The notes: generated from the sequence alone by a model not told the origin. A DNA stretch of 29,364 nt from JBHJOF01 sp050330055 (GCA_050330055.1 JBHJOF010000028.1:1-29364), one strand, 5' to 3'; shown: positions 17,386-25,759, counted from the stretch's first letter. Numbers and translations are program-made.

Positions 17386-18237
17386 ATGACCTGGTCGAGC
17401 GCGAGCGGACGCAAGGAACTGGCAGCCCGCCTGCGGCAGATCGGCGGCAGCGACGACGCGGCGATCGACCCGGCCGAGGCGGCGCTGCTCCTGGCCGCGC
17501 TCGACCGGCCGCGGGTGCCGCTCGAGCGCTACCGGCATCACCTGTCGCTGCTGGAGCGCGACACGGCCGAGGCGATCGGAAAGTTGGACCCGGCCTCGCT
17601 CAAGGCCCGCGCCGCGGCGCTCAATCAGGTCATCGTCGAGCGCTACGGCTACCAGGGCGACCAGCTCACCTACGACGACCTGCAGAACGCCAACCTCATG
17701 CGGGTGATCGACCGGCGCAAGGGCCTGCCGGTCACGCTCGGCATTCTCTATATGCACGCCGCGCGCGCCCAGGGCTGGACCATCCACGGCCTGAACTTCC
17801 CGGGCCATTTCCTGCTGCGCCTGGACCTGGGCAGCGAGCGCCTGATTCTCGATCCCTTCGCCGGCGGGCAGCAGCGCGACACGGCGGCGCTGCGCGAGCT
17901 GCTGAAGTCGTTCAGCGGCAACGAGGCCGAGCTCAGGCCGGAGCACTACGCGCCGGTCGGCAACCGCGACATCCTGTTGCGCGTGCAGGGTAACATCAAA
18001 CTGAGGCTACTCCAGGACAAGCGCCCGGAAGAGGCCCTGGCAGCGCTCGAGTCGATGCTGATGATCGCGCCCGGCCAGGCCCGGCTGTGGCGCGAGGCCG
18101 GGCTGCTGCACGCCCACCTGGGCAACCTGCGCGCTGCGTTCATGGGGCTCGAGCAGTTCATCGAGCTGAGCCGCGACGAGCAAGGCCGGCACGAGGCCGC
18201 CACCCTGCTGCAGGGTCTTAAGTCCCGGCTCAACTGA
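17386..18237 (+). CDS. SirB1 family protein (transglutaminase-like core plus TPR)
   Basis: A 283-residue protein of the SirB1 / YchA family. The N-terminal half has the transglutaminase-like core segment DLQNANLMRVIDRRKGLPVT, followed by LYMHAARAQGWTIHGLNFPG and HFLLRL. The C-terminal third is TPR-like (RLLQDKRPEEALAALESMLM, then HLGNLRAAFMGLEQFIELS). The family has no established activity and usually lacks the full catalytic triad of transglutaminases; here no cysteine is visible in the core. ATG 17386 follows GGACGGAG. It sits 52 bases after the BON lipoprotein and before a 331-base gap filled with repeats, so it probably ends the rsmI transcript. Confidence 0.88.
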   Translation: MTWSSASGRKELAARLRQIGGSDDAAIDPAEAALLLAALDRPRVPLERYRHHLSLLERDTAEAIGKLDPASLKARAAALNQVIVERYGYQGDQLTYDDLQNANLMRVIDRRKGLPVTLGILYMHAARAQGWTIHGLNFPGHFLLRLDLGSERLILDPFAGGQQRDTAALRELLKSFSGNEAELRPEHYAPVGNRDILLRVQGNIKLRLLQDKRPEEALAALESMLMIAPGQARLWREAGLLHAHLGNLRAAFMGLEQFIELSRDEQGRHEAATLLQGLKSRLN

Positions 18238-18283
18238 GCTGATCCCTGCTCCTCCATACCCTATCCCTACAGTCATGATCAAA

Positions 18284-18444
18284 CTCCCATGCTTGGCGGC
18301 CAGGGCCGCCTGCTTCGCGCGAGAGACGCGCGCCTGCGGCGCGCTCCTCAGCATGAGGTAGTAGGGTGTTGATATAGTATGCCTTCCTCATCCTGAGGAG
18401 CCTGCCGTAGCTTTGGCGAAGGCAGGCGTCTCGAAGGATGGGCC
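18284..18444. repeat. two head-to-head copies of a dispersed repeat (gap before gshB)
   Basis: The 331-base gap between the SirB1 family gene and gshB holds two copies of one repeat family in opposite orientation. The minus-strand copy (18284-18358) reads CCTCATGCTGAGGAG ... GCGTCTC ... AAGCATGGGAG. The plus-strand copy (18386-18444) reads CCTCATCCTGAGGAG ... GGCGTCTCGAAGGATGGGCC. The remaining bases (18445-18568) hold the gshB upstream region with a possible -10 TATAGT at 18507-18512. Confidence 0.7.
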
Positions 18445-18568
18445 ATGAGACGCTGCGTTCGAGACGGCGTCCGATTCTTGCTGGCGACGGCGGCCGCGCG
18501 CTTGGCTATAGTGCCGCCCGCCGGCCGCGCCCGGCAGTCCGTCCCGGCCCTGAGGAGCGCCTGCCAGA

Positions 18569-19534
18569 ATGAGCCTTGCCGTCGCCATCCAGATGGACCC
18601 GATCGAGAAGGTCGACATCGACGCCGACTCGAGCTTCGTGCTGGCGCTGGAGGCGCAGCGCCGCGGCCACGGCCTCTATCACTACCTGCCGCAGGACCTG
18701 AGCTTCCGCGACGGCCGGGTCTTCGCCACCGCGCGGCCGCTGCAGGTGCGCCGCGAGCGCGGCCATCACGCCGCCCTCGGCGCACCCGAGGTGATCGACT
18801 TGGCGACCCTGGACGTCGTGCTGATGCGCCAGGACCCGCCCTTCGACATGTCCTACATCACCGCCACCCACCTGCTGGAGCACGTGCATCCCGCAACGCT
18901 CGTGGTCAACGACCCGCTGCACGTACGCAACGCGCCGGAGAAGCTCTTCGTCACCCACTTCGGCGCCCTCATGCCGCCGACCCTGATCAGCAGCGTGCGC
19001 AGCGAGATCCAGGCCTTCCGCGCCGAATACGGCGACATCATCATCAAGCCGCTGTTCGGCAACGGCGGCGCCGGTGTGTTCCATCTCCCACCTGAGGATG
19101 AGAACCTGACCGCGCTGCTGGAGATGTTCACCAATCTCTACCGCGAGCCGATCATCGTACAGCGCTACCTGCCGGCGGTGCGCAACGGCGACAAGCGCAT
19201 CATCCTGATCGACGGCAAGCCGGCCGGCGCGATCAACCGCGTGCCGCCCAAGGGCGAAGCGCGCGCCAACATGCACGTCGGCGCCAGGCCCGAGAAGGCG
19301 ACGCTCGACAAGCGCGACCACGAGATCTGCGAGGCGATCGGTCCGGCCTTGACCGAACGCGGCCTGATCTTCGTCGGCATCGACGTGATCGGCGGCTATC
19401 TGACCGAAATCAACGTGACCTCGCCGACCGGCCTGCAGGAGATCGACCGCTTCGACGGCGTCTCGCTTGAGTCCGACATCTGGGACGCGATCGAACGCCG
19501 CTTCGCCGAGCGCCACCAGGGGCGGGTGGCCTAA
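18569..19534 (+). CDS. gshB: glutathione synthetase
   Basis: A 321-residue ATP-grasp ligase that joins gamma-glutamylcysteine and glycine to make glutathione. It begins MSLAVAIQMDPIEKVDIDAD, a standard GshB start. The MRQDPPFDMSYITATHLLE substrate region, the ATP-binding IIIKPLFGNGGAGVF, the RYLPAVRNGDKRIILIDGKP segment and the metal/ATP site FVGIDVIGGYLTEINVTSPT are all present. AGGAG at 18552-18556 supports ATG 18569. Complete and of normal length. It converges on the LuxR gene across a palindromic repeat. Confidence 0.98.
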   Translation: MSLAVAIQMDPIEKVDIDADSSFVLALEAQRRGHGLYHYLPQDLSFRDGRVFATARPLQVRRERGHHAALGAPEVIDLATLDVVLMRQDPPFDMSYITATHLLEHVHPATLVVNDPLHVRNAPEKLFVTHFGALMPPTLISSVRSEIQAFRAEYGDIIIKPLFGNGGAGVFHLPPEDENLTALLEMFTNLYREPIIVQRYLPAVRNGDKRIILIDGKPAGAINRVPPKGEARANMHVGARPEKATLDKRDHEICEAIGPALTERGLIFVGIDVIGGYLTEINVTSPTGLQEIDRFDGVSLESDIWDAIERRFAERHQGRVA

Positions 19535-19595
19535 CACATTTCACGGCTGTCCGGCTCGGAGTGATATAACCCTTCTGTTGTCCGCTTCGCGGACG

Positions 19596-19718
19596 CCCCC
19601 TCCCGGCGCTACGCACCGGCCTCCCCCGCGAGGGGGGAGGCGAACAAGGCTGCCACCACTCAAATTTTCCCTCCCCCCTTGCGGGGGAGAGCCAGGGAGG
19701 GGGGTGGCGCGGAGCGCC
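19596..19718. repeat. GC-rich palindromic element (gshB / luxR-type junction)
   Basis: Opposed pyrimidine-rich and purine-rich arms: CCCCCTCCCGGCGCT (19596-19610) against a right arm with GGGAGGGGGG and AGCGCC, with an inner hairpin in each arm (CCTCCCCCGCGAGGGGGGAG; CCCTCCCCCCTTGCGGGGGA). The plan is the same as the elements at 8793 and 13711 but the sequence is different, so it is a second family. It lies between convergent genes. Confidence 0.65.
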
Positions 19719-19743
19719 GAAGTCCCCTTTCAACCGTGACACA

Positions 19744-20532
19744 CTATCGGCTCAGCACCGCGAGCAGCAGGCGGAACAGCTCGGCCTGGGAGGAGATGCC
19801 GAGCTTGGCGTAGGCGTTGCGCCGATGCACCTTCACGGTCTCCGGGCTGATCGCCAGCTTGAGCGCGATCGCCCTGGAGGAATGGCCGCGCAGCACCAGG
19901 CCAACGATCTCGGCCTGGCGCCGGGTGAGCTCGGCGCCGGTCATGGTCCTGGCGGAAGCGACGATGCGCTCGGCCAGGCTCTGCGACCGTTCGGCACCGG
20001 CGAGCTCGGGCAAGCGGTGCCAGTGCGCGACGATGAGCGCACGGATCACCGCCTCGTATGGCCGGAGCGCCGCCACCTCGCGGCTGCTGAAGGTTCCATA
20101 GCCCTGCTCCCGGCGCAGCAGCGAAACGGTCAGGCCGTGCCGGCCGACGCGGTTCAGGAAGGTGACCTCGTCGCTCAGACCCGCCTTGCGATAGTGGGTC
20201 AGATAGTAGGTGCTGCGGCGGAAGTGGTCCGGCGCCACGTCGCGCAGCCGATAGAGGCCCTCCGCCATCCCGGCCTGATGGGCATGGTAGAAGGGATCGA
20301 GCAGGTAGGCGCTGGCCAGGTAGTCGGGCAACAGGGACTCGACCTCCGGCCTGGCGTAGCGGGCGTAGAGTATCTCAGGCGCGCGGTCGCGATAGTAGGC
20401 CAGGACCAGCATGTGGTCGTACGGCAGAATGGTGCGGACCAGCCGCTCGAGCAGGGGCGGAAAGGCCGGCTGCTCCAGCGCCGCGATCGTCTGCGCCAAA
20501 TTGTCGAGAAAGGCCGCGCTGTTTCCCGCCAT
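19744..20532 (-). CDS. LuxR-family transcriptional regulator beside the polyamine transporter
   Basis: A 262-residue regulator. The last 65 residues are a LuxR-type helix-turn-helix: LTRRQAEIVGLVLRGHSSRA, then IALKLAISPETVKVHRRNAY and AKLGISSQAELF. The first 170 residues form a separate domain I do not recognise (LVRTILPYDHMLVLAYYRD, DPFYHAHQAGMAEGLYRL), presumably for ligand sensing. There is no receiver domain, so it is not a standard response regulator. It is divergent from potA across 227 bases, an arrangement that often means the regulator controls the transporter. A 10-bp palindrome lies 34 bases upstream of its start. Confidence 0.88.
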   Translation of the reverse strand: MAGNSAAFLDNLAQTIAALEQPAFPPLLERLVRTILPYDHMLVLAYYRDRAPEILYARYARPEVESLLPDYLASAYLLDPFYHAHQAGMAEGLYRLRDVAPDHFRRSTYYLTHYRKAGLSDEVTFLNRVGRHGLTVSLLRREQGYGTFSSREVAALRPYEAVIRALIVAHWHRLPELAGAERSQSLAERIVASARTMTGAELTRRQAEIVGLVLRGHSSRAIALKLAISPETVKVHRRNAYAKLGISSQAELFRLLLAVLSR

Positions 20533-20565
20533 GCGCGATCCAGTCCACCCCGCGCCTGCAATAAC

Positions 20566-20575
20566 ACCCTAGGGT
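20566..20575. promoter_or_regulatory. palindrome ACCCTAGGGT, candidate operator
   Basis: A perfect 10-bp palindrome in the 227-base gap between the LuxR-type gene and potA, close to the regulator's start. Position and symmetry suit a dimeric LuxR-type protein controlling itself and perhaps the transporter. No other copy was noticed in the window. Confidence 0.35.
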
Positions 20576-20759
20576 TATGTACCGAAATCCCGGCCTGGTC
20601 GAGACTGAAGGGTTCCAAGGGGGACCGAGCAACCGGGTAAGCCCTTATGCCCGCTTACAGATGACTCTTGCCACAGCGGAAACCAGCGGCCGGGAATTGC
20701 GGAGGGATGGCGTCACCGTCTATCGTGACTGCGGGGAGCACGAAAAAGGGACGGCGCAG

Positions 20760-21878
20760 ATGACGGGATCAGCCGGGGAGAGCGCCGCGGCCGGCCGCGT
20801 CGCCATCGAGGCGCGGGAGGTGACCAAGGTCTTCGGCGCCGGCGAGCTCGCCGTCCACGCCCTCGACCGGGTCTCGGTCGCAATCCGCGAGAACGAGTTC
20901 TTCACCCTCCTGGGGCCCTCGGGCTGCGGCAAGACCACCCTGCTGCGCCTGATCGCCGGCTTCGAGCTGCCGAGCAGCGGCGATATCCTGCTGGACGGCC
21001 AGGCAATCGGCCATCTGCCGCCCTTCAAGCGGCCGGTCAACACGGTATTCCAGAGCTACGCCCTGTTCCCGCACATGACGGTGGCGCAGAACGTCGGTTT
21101 CGGCCTGGAGATGCTGGGCAAGTCCAAGGCCGAGACCCGCGACACCGTGGCCGAGATGCTGGCCCTGGTGAAGATGGGCGCGCTCGCCGGGCGCAAGACC
21201 TCGCAGCTCTCCGGTGGCCAGCAGCAGAGGGTCGCGCTGGCCCGGGCCTTGGCGCCGCACCCCAAGGTGCTGCTGCTCGACGAGCCGCTCTCGGCCCTCG
21301 ACCTCAAGCTGCGCAAGGAGATGCAGATCGAGCTGAAGCGGCTGCAGCTCGAGACCGGCATCACCTTCGTCTTCGTGACGCACGACCAGGAAGAGGCGCT
21401 CACCATGTCGGACCGCCTGGCGGTCATGAACCAGGGCGAGGTGCTTCAGGTGGGCACCCCGCGCGACATCTACGAGCGGCCGTCCGAGCGCTTCGTCGCC
21501 AACTTCATCGGCGAGACCAACTTCATGGAGGGCGACATCGTCTCGGTCAGGGACGGCACGGCCGCGGTACGGCTGGCCTCGGGCATGCAGATCGAGGCGG
21601 CGCTGCCGGAAGGGGGCGCGCAGACCGGGCGCGTGACCATCGTGGTACGGCCCGAGCATTCCAGGTTGGTGGCCGGGGCCGACGGAGCCGCGCTCTCTGG
21701 CAGGCTGGAGAACATCGTCTATTTCGGCACCGACACGCACTACCTCGTAAAGCTGGCCGATGGCGGCCAGTTCACTGTCCGCATGCAGAACACGCGCGGC
21801 AACGATGAGGTCTTCGAGCCCGGCGGCGCGGTCGGCATCCAGTTGGGCAAGAACGCCGCCCAAGTGCTGAGGGACTGA
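20760..21878 (+). CDS. potA: polyamine-type ABC transporter ATP-binding protein (PotA)
   Basis: A 372-residue ATPase that powers import of spermidine/putrescine-type compounds. Walker A GPSGCGKTT, Q-loop VFQSYALFPHMTV, signature LSGGQQQR, Walker B VLLLDEPLSALD and the switch histidine in FVTHDQEEALTMSDR are all intact. The TOBE domain (about residues 250-370) ends GGAVGIQLGKNAAQVLRD. ATG 20760 is supported by AAAAAGGGA eight bases upstream. The frame stays open to ATG 20577, but that 61-codon stretch does not resemble the family and lies in the promoter region. One base separates it from the first permease gene. Being the only complete ATPase here, it may serve both permease sets. Confidence 0.95.
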   Translation: MTGSAGESAAAGRVAIEAREVTKVFGAGELAVHALDRVSVAIRENEFFTLLGPSGCGKTTLLRLIAGFELPSSGDILLDGQAIGHLPPFKRPVNTVFQSYALFPHMTVAQNVGFGLEMLGKSKAETRDTVAEMLALVKMGALAGRKTSQLSGGQQQRVALARALAPHPKVLLLDEPLSALDLKLRKEMQIELKRLQLETGITFVFVTHDQEEALTMSDRLAVMNQGEVLQVGTPRDIYERPSERFVANFIGETNFMEGDIVSVRDGTAAVRLASGMQIEAALPEGGAQTGRVTIVVRPEHSRLVAGADGAALSGRLENIVYFGTDTHYLVKLADGGQFTVRMQNTRGNDEVFEPGGAVGIQLGKNAAQVLRD

Positions 21879-21879
21879 G

Positions 21880-22830
21880 ATGGCGGTCGCGCAGCTACGG
21901 GCAACAGACAGCTTCTCGGCCGAAGCCGTTGGTGGTGCGGCCCGCCGCAGGGACGCTCGTAACCGCTGGCTGCTGGTGGCGCCGGCCCTGCTGATCCTGG
22001 TCTTTGCCGCCTCGGGGCCGCTGCTGATTGTCCTGGCCTACTCGTTCCTCAAGCCGGGCGCCTATGGCGGGGTGATCTGGGAGCTGTCGACCGATGCCTG
22101 GTTCAAGGTCGTTTTCCAGCGCGACATCTTCGATGACACGGTGACCCTGGCCGATGCCCATCTCTCGATCCTCTGGCGCTCGGTCCGCCTGTCGTTCGGT
22201 ACCACCGTTCTCGCGCTGATCTTCGGCTTTCCCACCGCCTACTTCATCGCCACGCGCCCGGCGCGCAGCCGCCACATTTGGCTGTTCCTCGTCACCATTC
22301 CCTTCTGGACCAACCTGCTGATCCGCACCTTCGCGATCATGGAGGTGATCCGCAACGAGGGAATCGTCAACTCGGCACTGCTCTATCTCGGCGTCATCGA
22401 CCAGCCGATCCAGATGCTGTTCACCGATTTTGCCATTATGGTAGGCATGCTCTACGTCTATCTGCCGCTCATGGTGCTGCCGCTCTATGCCTCGATGGAA
22501 CGGCTGGATTTCCAGCTGGTCGAGGCCGGCTATGACCTCTATGCGAACCGCTGGCGGGTGCTGCGTCGCATCATCATTCCCCTGGTCAAGCCCGGCATCA
22601 TCGCCGGCTCGATCCTGGTCTTCGTGCCGGCGCTGGGCGCCTACGTGACGCCGCGCGTGCTCGGCGGCGGCAAGAACATGATGCTGGGCAACCTGATCGA
22701 GCTGCAGTTCGGCCAGGGCCGCAATTGGCCGCTGGGAGCCGCGCTCTCCATGACGCTGCTGGTAATCGTCATGATCGCGCTGCTGGCCTATGTGCGCAAT
22801 GCGTCCCGCTCGGAGAGCGCGCATGGCTGA
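21880..22830 (+). CDS. potB: polyamine-type ABC transporter permease, PotB class (set 1)
   Basis: A 316-residue inner-membrane permease with about six transmembrane helices. It has the PotB-class features: a long N-terminus, first helix LLVAPALLILVFAASGPLLI, IPFWTNLLIRTFAIMEVIRN, and the EAA loop that docks with the ATPase (VEAGYDLYANRWRVLRRIII, PLVKPGI). ATG 21880 follows the potA stop with one base between. The end overlaps the next permease gene by 8 bases, so the complex is made from one coupled transcript. Confidence 0.93.
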   Translation: MAVAQLRATDSFSAEAVGGAARRRDARNRWLLVAPALLILVFAASGPLLIVLAYSFLKPGAYGGVIWELSTDAWFKVVFQRDIFDDTVTLADAHLSILWRSVRLSFGTTVLALIFGFPTAYFIATRPARSRHIWLFLVTIPFWTNLLIRTFAIMEVIRNEGIVNSALLYLGVIDQPIQMLFTDFAIMVGMLYVYLPLMVLPLYASMERLDFQLVEAGYDLYANRWRVLRRIIIPLVKPGIIAGSILVFVPALGAYVTPRVLGGGKNMMLGNLIELQFGQGRNWPLGAALSMTLLVIVMIALLAYVRNASRSESAHG

Positions 22831-23647
22831 CTTGGCACTCATACGGCGCCCCTTCTCGGTGCAGCAGCAGACCGGGTTCAGCACCATCGCCATCCTGTGC
22901 TTCGTGCTGCTCTACGCGCCCATCGTGACCCTTGTCATCTATTCCTTCAACGCCGGTCCGTCGATCGCCATCTGGGAGGGCCTGTCGTGGCGGTGGTACG
23001 AGTCGGCCTGGGCGAACGAGCAGGTGAAGGAGGCGGCGACACGCTCGCTGATCATCGCGTCCTGCGCTTCCATGATCGCAACGACGGTCGCCACCATGGC
23101 CGCGATCGCTACCACGCGGACGGCGCGCTTCCCCGGCCTCACCGTGATCTATGCGATGATCAACCAGCCCCTGATGGTGCCGGAGATCGTCACCGGCGTT
23201 GCGCTGCTCATCTTCTTCGCCATGATCAAGATCGCAACCGGCTACACCGGGCTCGCCTACCTGATCGCGGCGCACACGGCGTTCTGCATCCCCTTCGCCT
23301 ATCTGCCGATCCGGGCCCGGCTCGAGGGCATGGACCTCTCGCTGGAGTGGGCGGCGGCAGACCTCTACGCCTCGCCGTGGATGGCCTTCCGCCGCATCAC
23401 CTTGCCGCTGCTGTCGCCGGGCATCCTGGCGGGCGCCATGCTCGCCTTCGTGATCTCGCTTGACGACGTGGTGATCACGGAGCTGGTGAAATCGGGCGGC
23501 CAGGACACGCTGCCCACCTACATGCTGGGCCAGCTTCGCCGCGTCGTCACGCCGGAGATCAATGCCATATCGACCGTGTTGCTGGCGATATCGATCGTCC
23601 TCGTCACTGTTTTCTTCATTCTCAACACGAAGAGAAGCCGCGAATGA
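22823..23647 (+). CDS. potC: polyamine-type ABC transporter permease, PotC class (set 1)
   Basis: A 274-residue permease, partner of the previous one. Helices include TIAILCFVLLYAPIVTLVIY and MVPEIVTGVALLIFFAM; the EAA loop is LEWAAADLYASPWMAFRRIT with LPLLSPGI, and the characteristic FVISLDDVVITELVKSGG of PotC-type proteins follows. ATG 22823 (MADLALIRRP) is chosen since it overlaps the potB stop by 8 bases; an earlier in-frame start at 22790 would lie deep inside potB. Confidence 0.92.
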   Translation: MADLALIRRPFSVQQQTGFSTIAILCFVLLYAPIVTLVIYSFNAGPSIAIWEGLSWRWYESAWANEQVKEAATRSLIIASCASMIATTVATMAAIATTRTARFPGLTVIYAMINQPLMVPEIVTGVALLIFFAMIKIATGYTGLAYLIAAHTAFCIPFAYLPIRARLEGMDLSLEWAAADLYASPWMAFRRITLPLLSPGILAGAMLAFVISLDDVVITELVKSGGQDTLPTYMLGQLRRVVTPEINAISTVLLAISIVLVTVFFILNTKRSRE

Positions 23648-23675
23648 CAATCATCACTAAGCAGGGAGAAACGTC

Positions 23676-24710
23676 ATGAGTAGGAAAGTCACTACCAGCC
23701 TGATCGGCCTGGCGATGCTCGCTCTGCCGGGCGCGGCCCTGGCCGACGGCGAGCTCAACATCTTCAACTGGGGCAACTACACGAGCCCCGATCTGATCAA
23801 GAAGTTCGAGCAGACCCACAACGTCAAGGTCACACTGACCGACTACGATTCGAACGACACGGCGCTGGCCAAGATCAAGGCCGGCGGGCACGGTTTCGAC
23901 ATCGTCGTTCCGTCGGCGAGCTTCATTCAGATCTGGATCGACGAGGGCCTGCTGCTGGAGAGCCGCCCCGACCAGATGGAGAACTTCCAGCACATGGACG
24001 AGCGCTGGGTCAACGTCGACTGGGATCCGGGCCGCCACTACACGGTGCCGTGGCAGTGGGGCACCACCGGCGTGACCGTCAACACCTCGGTCTATGGCGG
24101 CGATCCCAATACCTCGGCGATCTTCCTCGATCCGCCGACCGAGCTGGTCGGCAAGGTCAACGTCGTGCCCGAGATGGGCGACGTCATGGCGCTCAGCGTC
24201 ATGTACATGGGCGAAGAGCCCTGCACCGGCAACAAGGAGGTCCTCAGGAAGGTCCGCGACAAGCTGCTCGAGGCCAAGCCGAAGTGGATCTCCATGGATT
24301 ACGGCAACGTCGAGAGGTTTGCGAAGGGCGATCTCGCCGCCGGCGTGAACTGGAACGGCGCCTCGTTCCGCGCCCGCCTGCAGAACTCGGCGATCGTCTA
24401 TGGCTATCCCAAGGAAGGCTATCCGATCTGGATGGACAGCGTGGCCGTGCTGGCGGACGCCAAGAACGTCGAAAACGCCAAGCTTTTCCAGAACTTCATC
24501 ATGGACCCGGAGAACGCCGCCCTGATCTCGGCCTTCGCCCGCTACGCGAACGGCATCAAGGGCTCCGAGAAGTACATGCCGGAGGACATGAAGACCGCAC
24601 CGGAGGTCAACATCCCGGTCGAGTTCGCCGACAAGGGCCAGTTCATCCCGACCTGCCCGCCTGAGGTGACTCAGCTCTATACGGCGATCTGGACCGAACT
24701 TCAGAAGTAG
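23676..24710 (+). CDS. potD: polyamine-type ABC transporter substrate-binding protein (set 1)
   Basis: A 344-residue periplasmic binding protein of the PotD/PotF family. Signal peptide MSRKVTTSLIGLAMLALPGA with cleavage near ALADG, then a mature start ELNIFNWGNYTSPDLIKKFE. The family marks FDIVVPSASF, YTVPWQWGTTGVTVN and the late NGIKGSEKYMPEDM are present. A good ribosome site (CAGGGAGAAA) precedes ATG 23676. Which polyamine it binds cannot be fixed by eye. The set 2 binding protein has the same length and close similarity throughout. A GC hairpin follows the stop. Confidence 0.93.
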   Translation: MSRKVTTSLIGLAMLALPGAALADGELNIFNWGNYTSPDLIKKFEQTHNVKVTLTDYDSNDTALAKIKAGGHGFDIVVPSASFIQIWIDEGLLLESRPDQMENFQHMDERWVNVDWDPGRHYTVPWQWGTTGVTVNTSVYGGDPNTSAIFLDPPTELVGKVNVVPEMGDVMALSVMYMGEEPCTGNKEVLRKVRDKLLEAKPKWISMDYGNVERFAKGDLAAGVNWNGASFRARLQNSAIVYGYPKEGYPIWMDSVAVLADAKNVENAKLFQNFIMDPENAALISAFARYANGIKGSEKYMPEDMKTAPEVNIPVEFADKGQFIPTCPPEVTQLYTAIWTELQK

Positions 24711-24720
24711 GCGGCATACC

Positions 24721-24753
24721 GGCCCGGGGGAGCAAGCCCCCCACCCCCGGGCC
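24721..24753 (+). terminator. hairpin after the first binding-protein gene
   Basis: GGCCCGGGGG (24721-24730) pairs perfectly with CCCCCGGGCC (24744-24753), 11 bases after the stop codon. No T-run follows, so it may limit read-through into set 2 or protect the binding-protein message from 3' decay. Confidence 0.5.
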
Positions 24754-24763
24754 GGGCCGGCCG

Positions 24764-24826
24764 CGTCCCGGCGACGCGGTGGCGGTGCAACTGCCGGCCG
24801 GCGCACTGCAGGTGCTGCGCGACTGA
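24764..24826 (+). pseudogene. remnant of a second potA (C-terminal 20 codons)
   Basis: In the frame ending TGA at 24824-24826 the sequence reads GDAVAVQLPAGALQVLRD, matching the end of PotA proteins; the complete potA in this window ends GGAVGIQLGKNAAQVLRD. It lies 30 bases before the second permease pair, the position potA holds in set 1. Nothing ATPase-like is visible further upstream, where the hairpin and the binding-protein stop lie. The likely reading is a deletion that removed all but the tail of a duplicated potA. It is short, so chance similarity cannot be fully excluded. Confidence 0.65.
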
Positions 24827-24856
24827 CACAAACGGAGCAAGGAGGCGGACGCACAG

Positions 24857-25759
24857 GTGGCTGCGCTCACGCGCAACAAGGCGCTTCGCCGGACATTGGG
24901 CCTGGGCCCTTCTCTTGCGATTATCGGCGGTTTCATGCTGCTGCCGATGGGCCTCGTGCTGGTCTACTCTTTCCTCAAGGCAAGCCCCTATGGCGGCGTC
25001 CAGCCGGTCTTCTCGTTGGAGGCCTATATCCAATTCCTCTTCGAGCGCGACCTGGATGACAGCCTCATTTTCCACGACGCCTATCTGGTGATCTTTGCCC
25101 GCTCAGCGATCCTCGCGCTCCTGGCCATGCTCCTGGCCCTGCTGGTCGGCTTTCCGGTTGCCTACTACATGGCAATGCAGTCGCCGGAACGGCGCAACCT
25201 GCTGGTCTTTCTCGTCACCATCCCCTTCTGGACCAATCTATTGATCCGCACCTACTGCTGGATCCTGATCCTGCGCGACACGGGCCTGATCAACAACGCC
25301 CTGCTGGCTTCGGGGCTGATCGAGACGCCGATCACGCTGCTCTACACCGACGGCGCCATCCTGCTGGGTCTGGTCTATACCTACGTGCCTTTCATGGTGC
25401 TGCCGATCTACGCGAGCCTGGAGAAGCTCGATGTGCGGCTGATCGAGGCAGCACACGATCTATATGCCGATCGCCTGCAGGCCATGCGGCGGATCGTGAT
25501 CCCGCTCTCCCTGCCGGGCATCGTGGCGGGATCGATCCTGGTCTTCATTCCGGCGCTCGGTACCTTCATCCAGCCGGACCTGCTGGGCGGTGGCAAACGG
25601 CTGATGATCGGCAGTCTGATCCAGCTGCAGTTTGCGTCGTCGCGCAACTGGCCCTTCGGTTCAGCGGCGGCATTGATCCTGATGACGGTGGTGCTGCTGG
25701 CGCTGGTCTTCTACGCCCTTGGCCCGGCGCGCCGTGGTGTTGAGAGTGCGCGGACATGA
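24857..25759 (+). CDS. polyamine-type ABC transporter permease, PotB class (set 2)
   Basis: A 300-residue permease, paralogue of the set 1 PotB-class protein: both share a YSFLK.SPYGG-type segment after the first helix, IPFWTNLLIRTYCWILILRD, and the EAA loop LIEAAHDLYADRLQAMRRIV with IPLSLPGI. About six membrane helices. The start is GTG 24857, preceded by AAGGAGG (24839-24845). Its stop overlaps the next start in ATGA. No ATPase gene accompanies this set; only the potA remnant lies upstream. Confidence 0.92.
   Translation: MAALTRNKALRRTLGLGPSLAIIGGFMLLPMGLVLVYSFLKASPYGGVQPVFSLEAYIQFLFERDLDDSLIFHDAYLVIFARSAILALLAMLLALLVGFPVAYYMAMQSPERRNLLVFLVTIPFWTNLLIRTYCWILILRDTGLINNALLASGLIETPITLLYTDGAILLGLVYTYVPFMVLPIYASLEKLDVRLIEAAHDLYADRLQAMRRIVIPLSLPGIVAGSILVFIPALGTFIQPDLLGGGKRLMIGSLIQLQFASSRNWPFGSAAALILMTVVLLALVFYALGPARRGVESART

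Noticed and set aside
20577..20759. 61-codon N-terminal extension of potA
   Set aside because: It does not resemble PotA, lies in the regulator/transporter promoter gap, and a good ribosome site supports ATG 20760.
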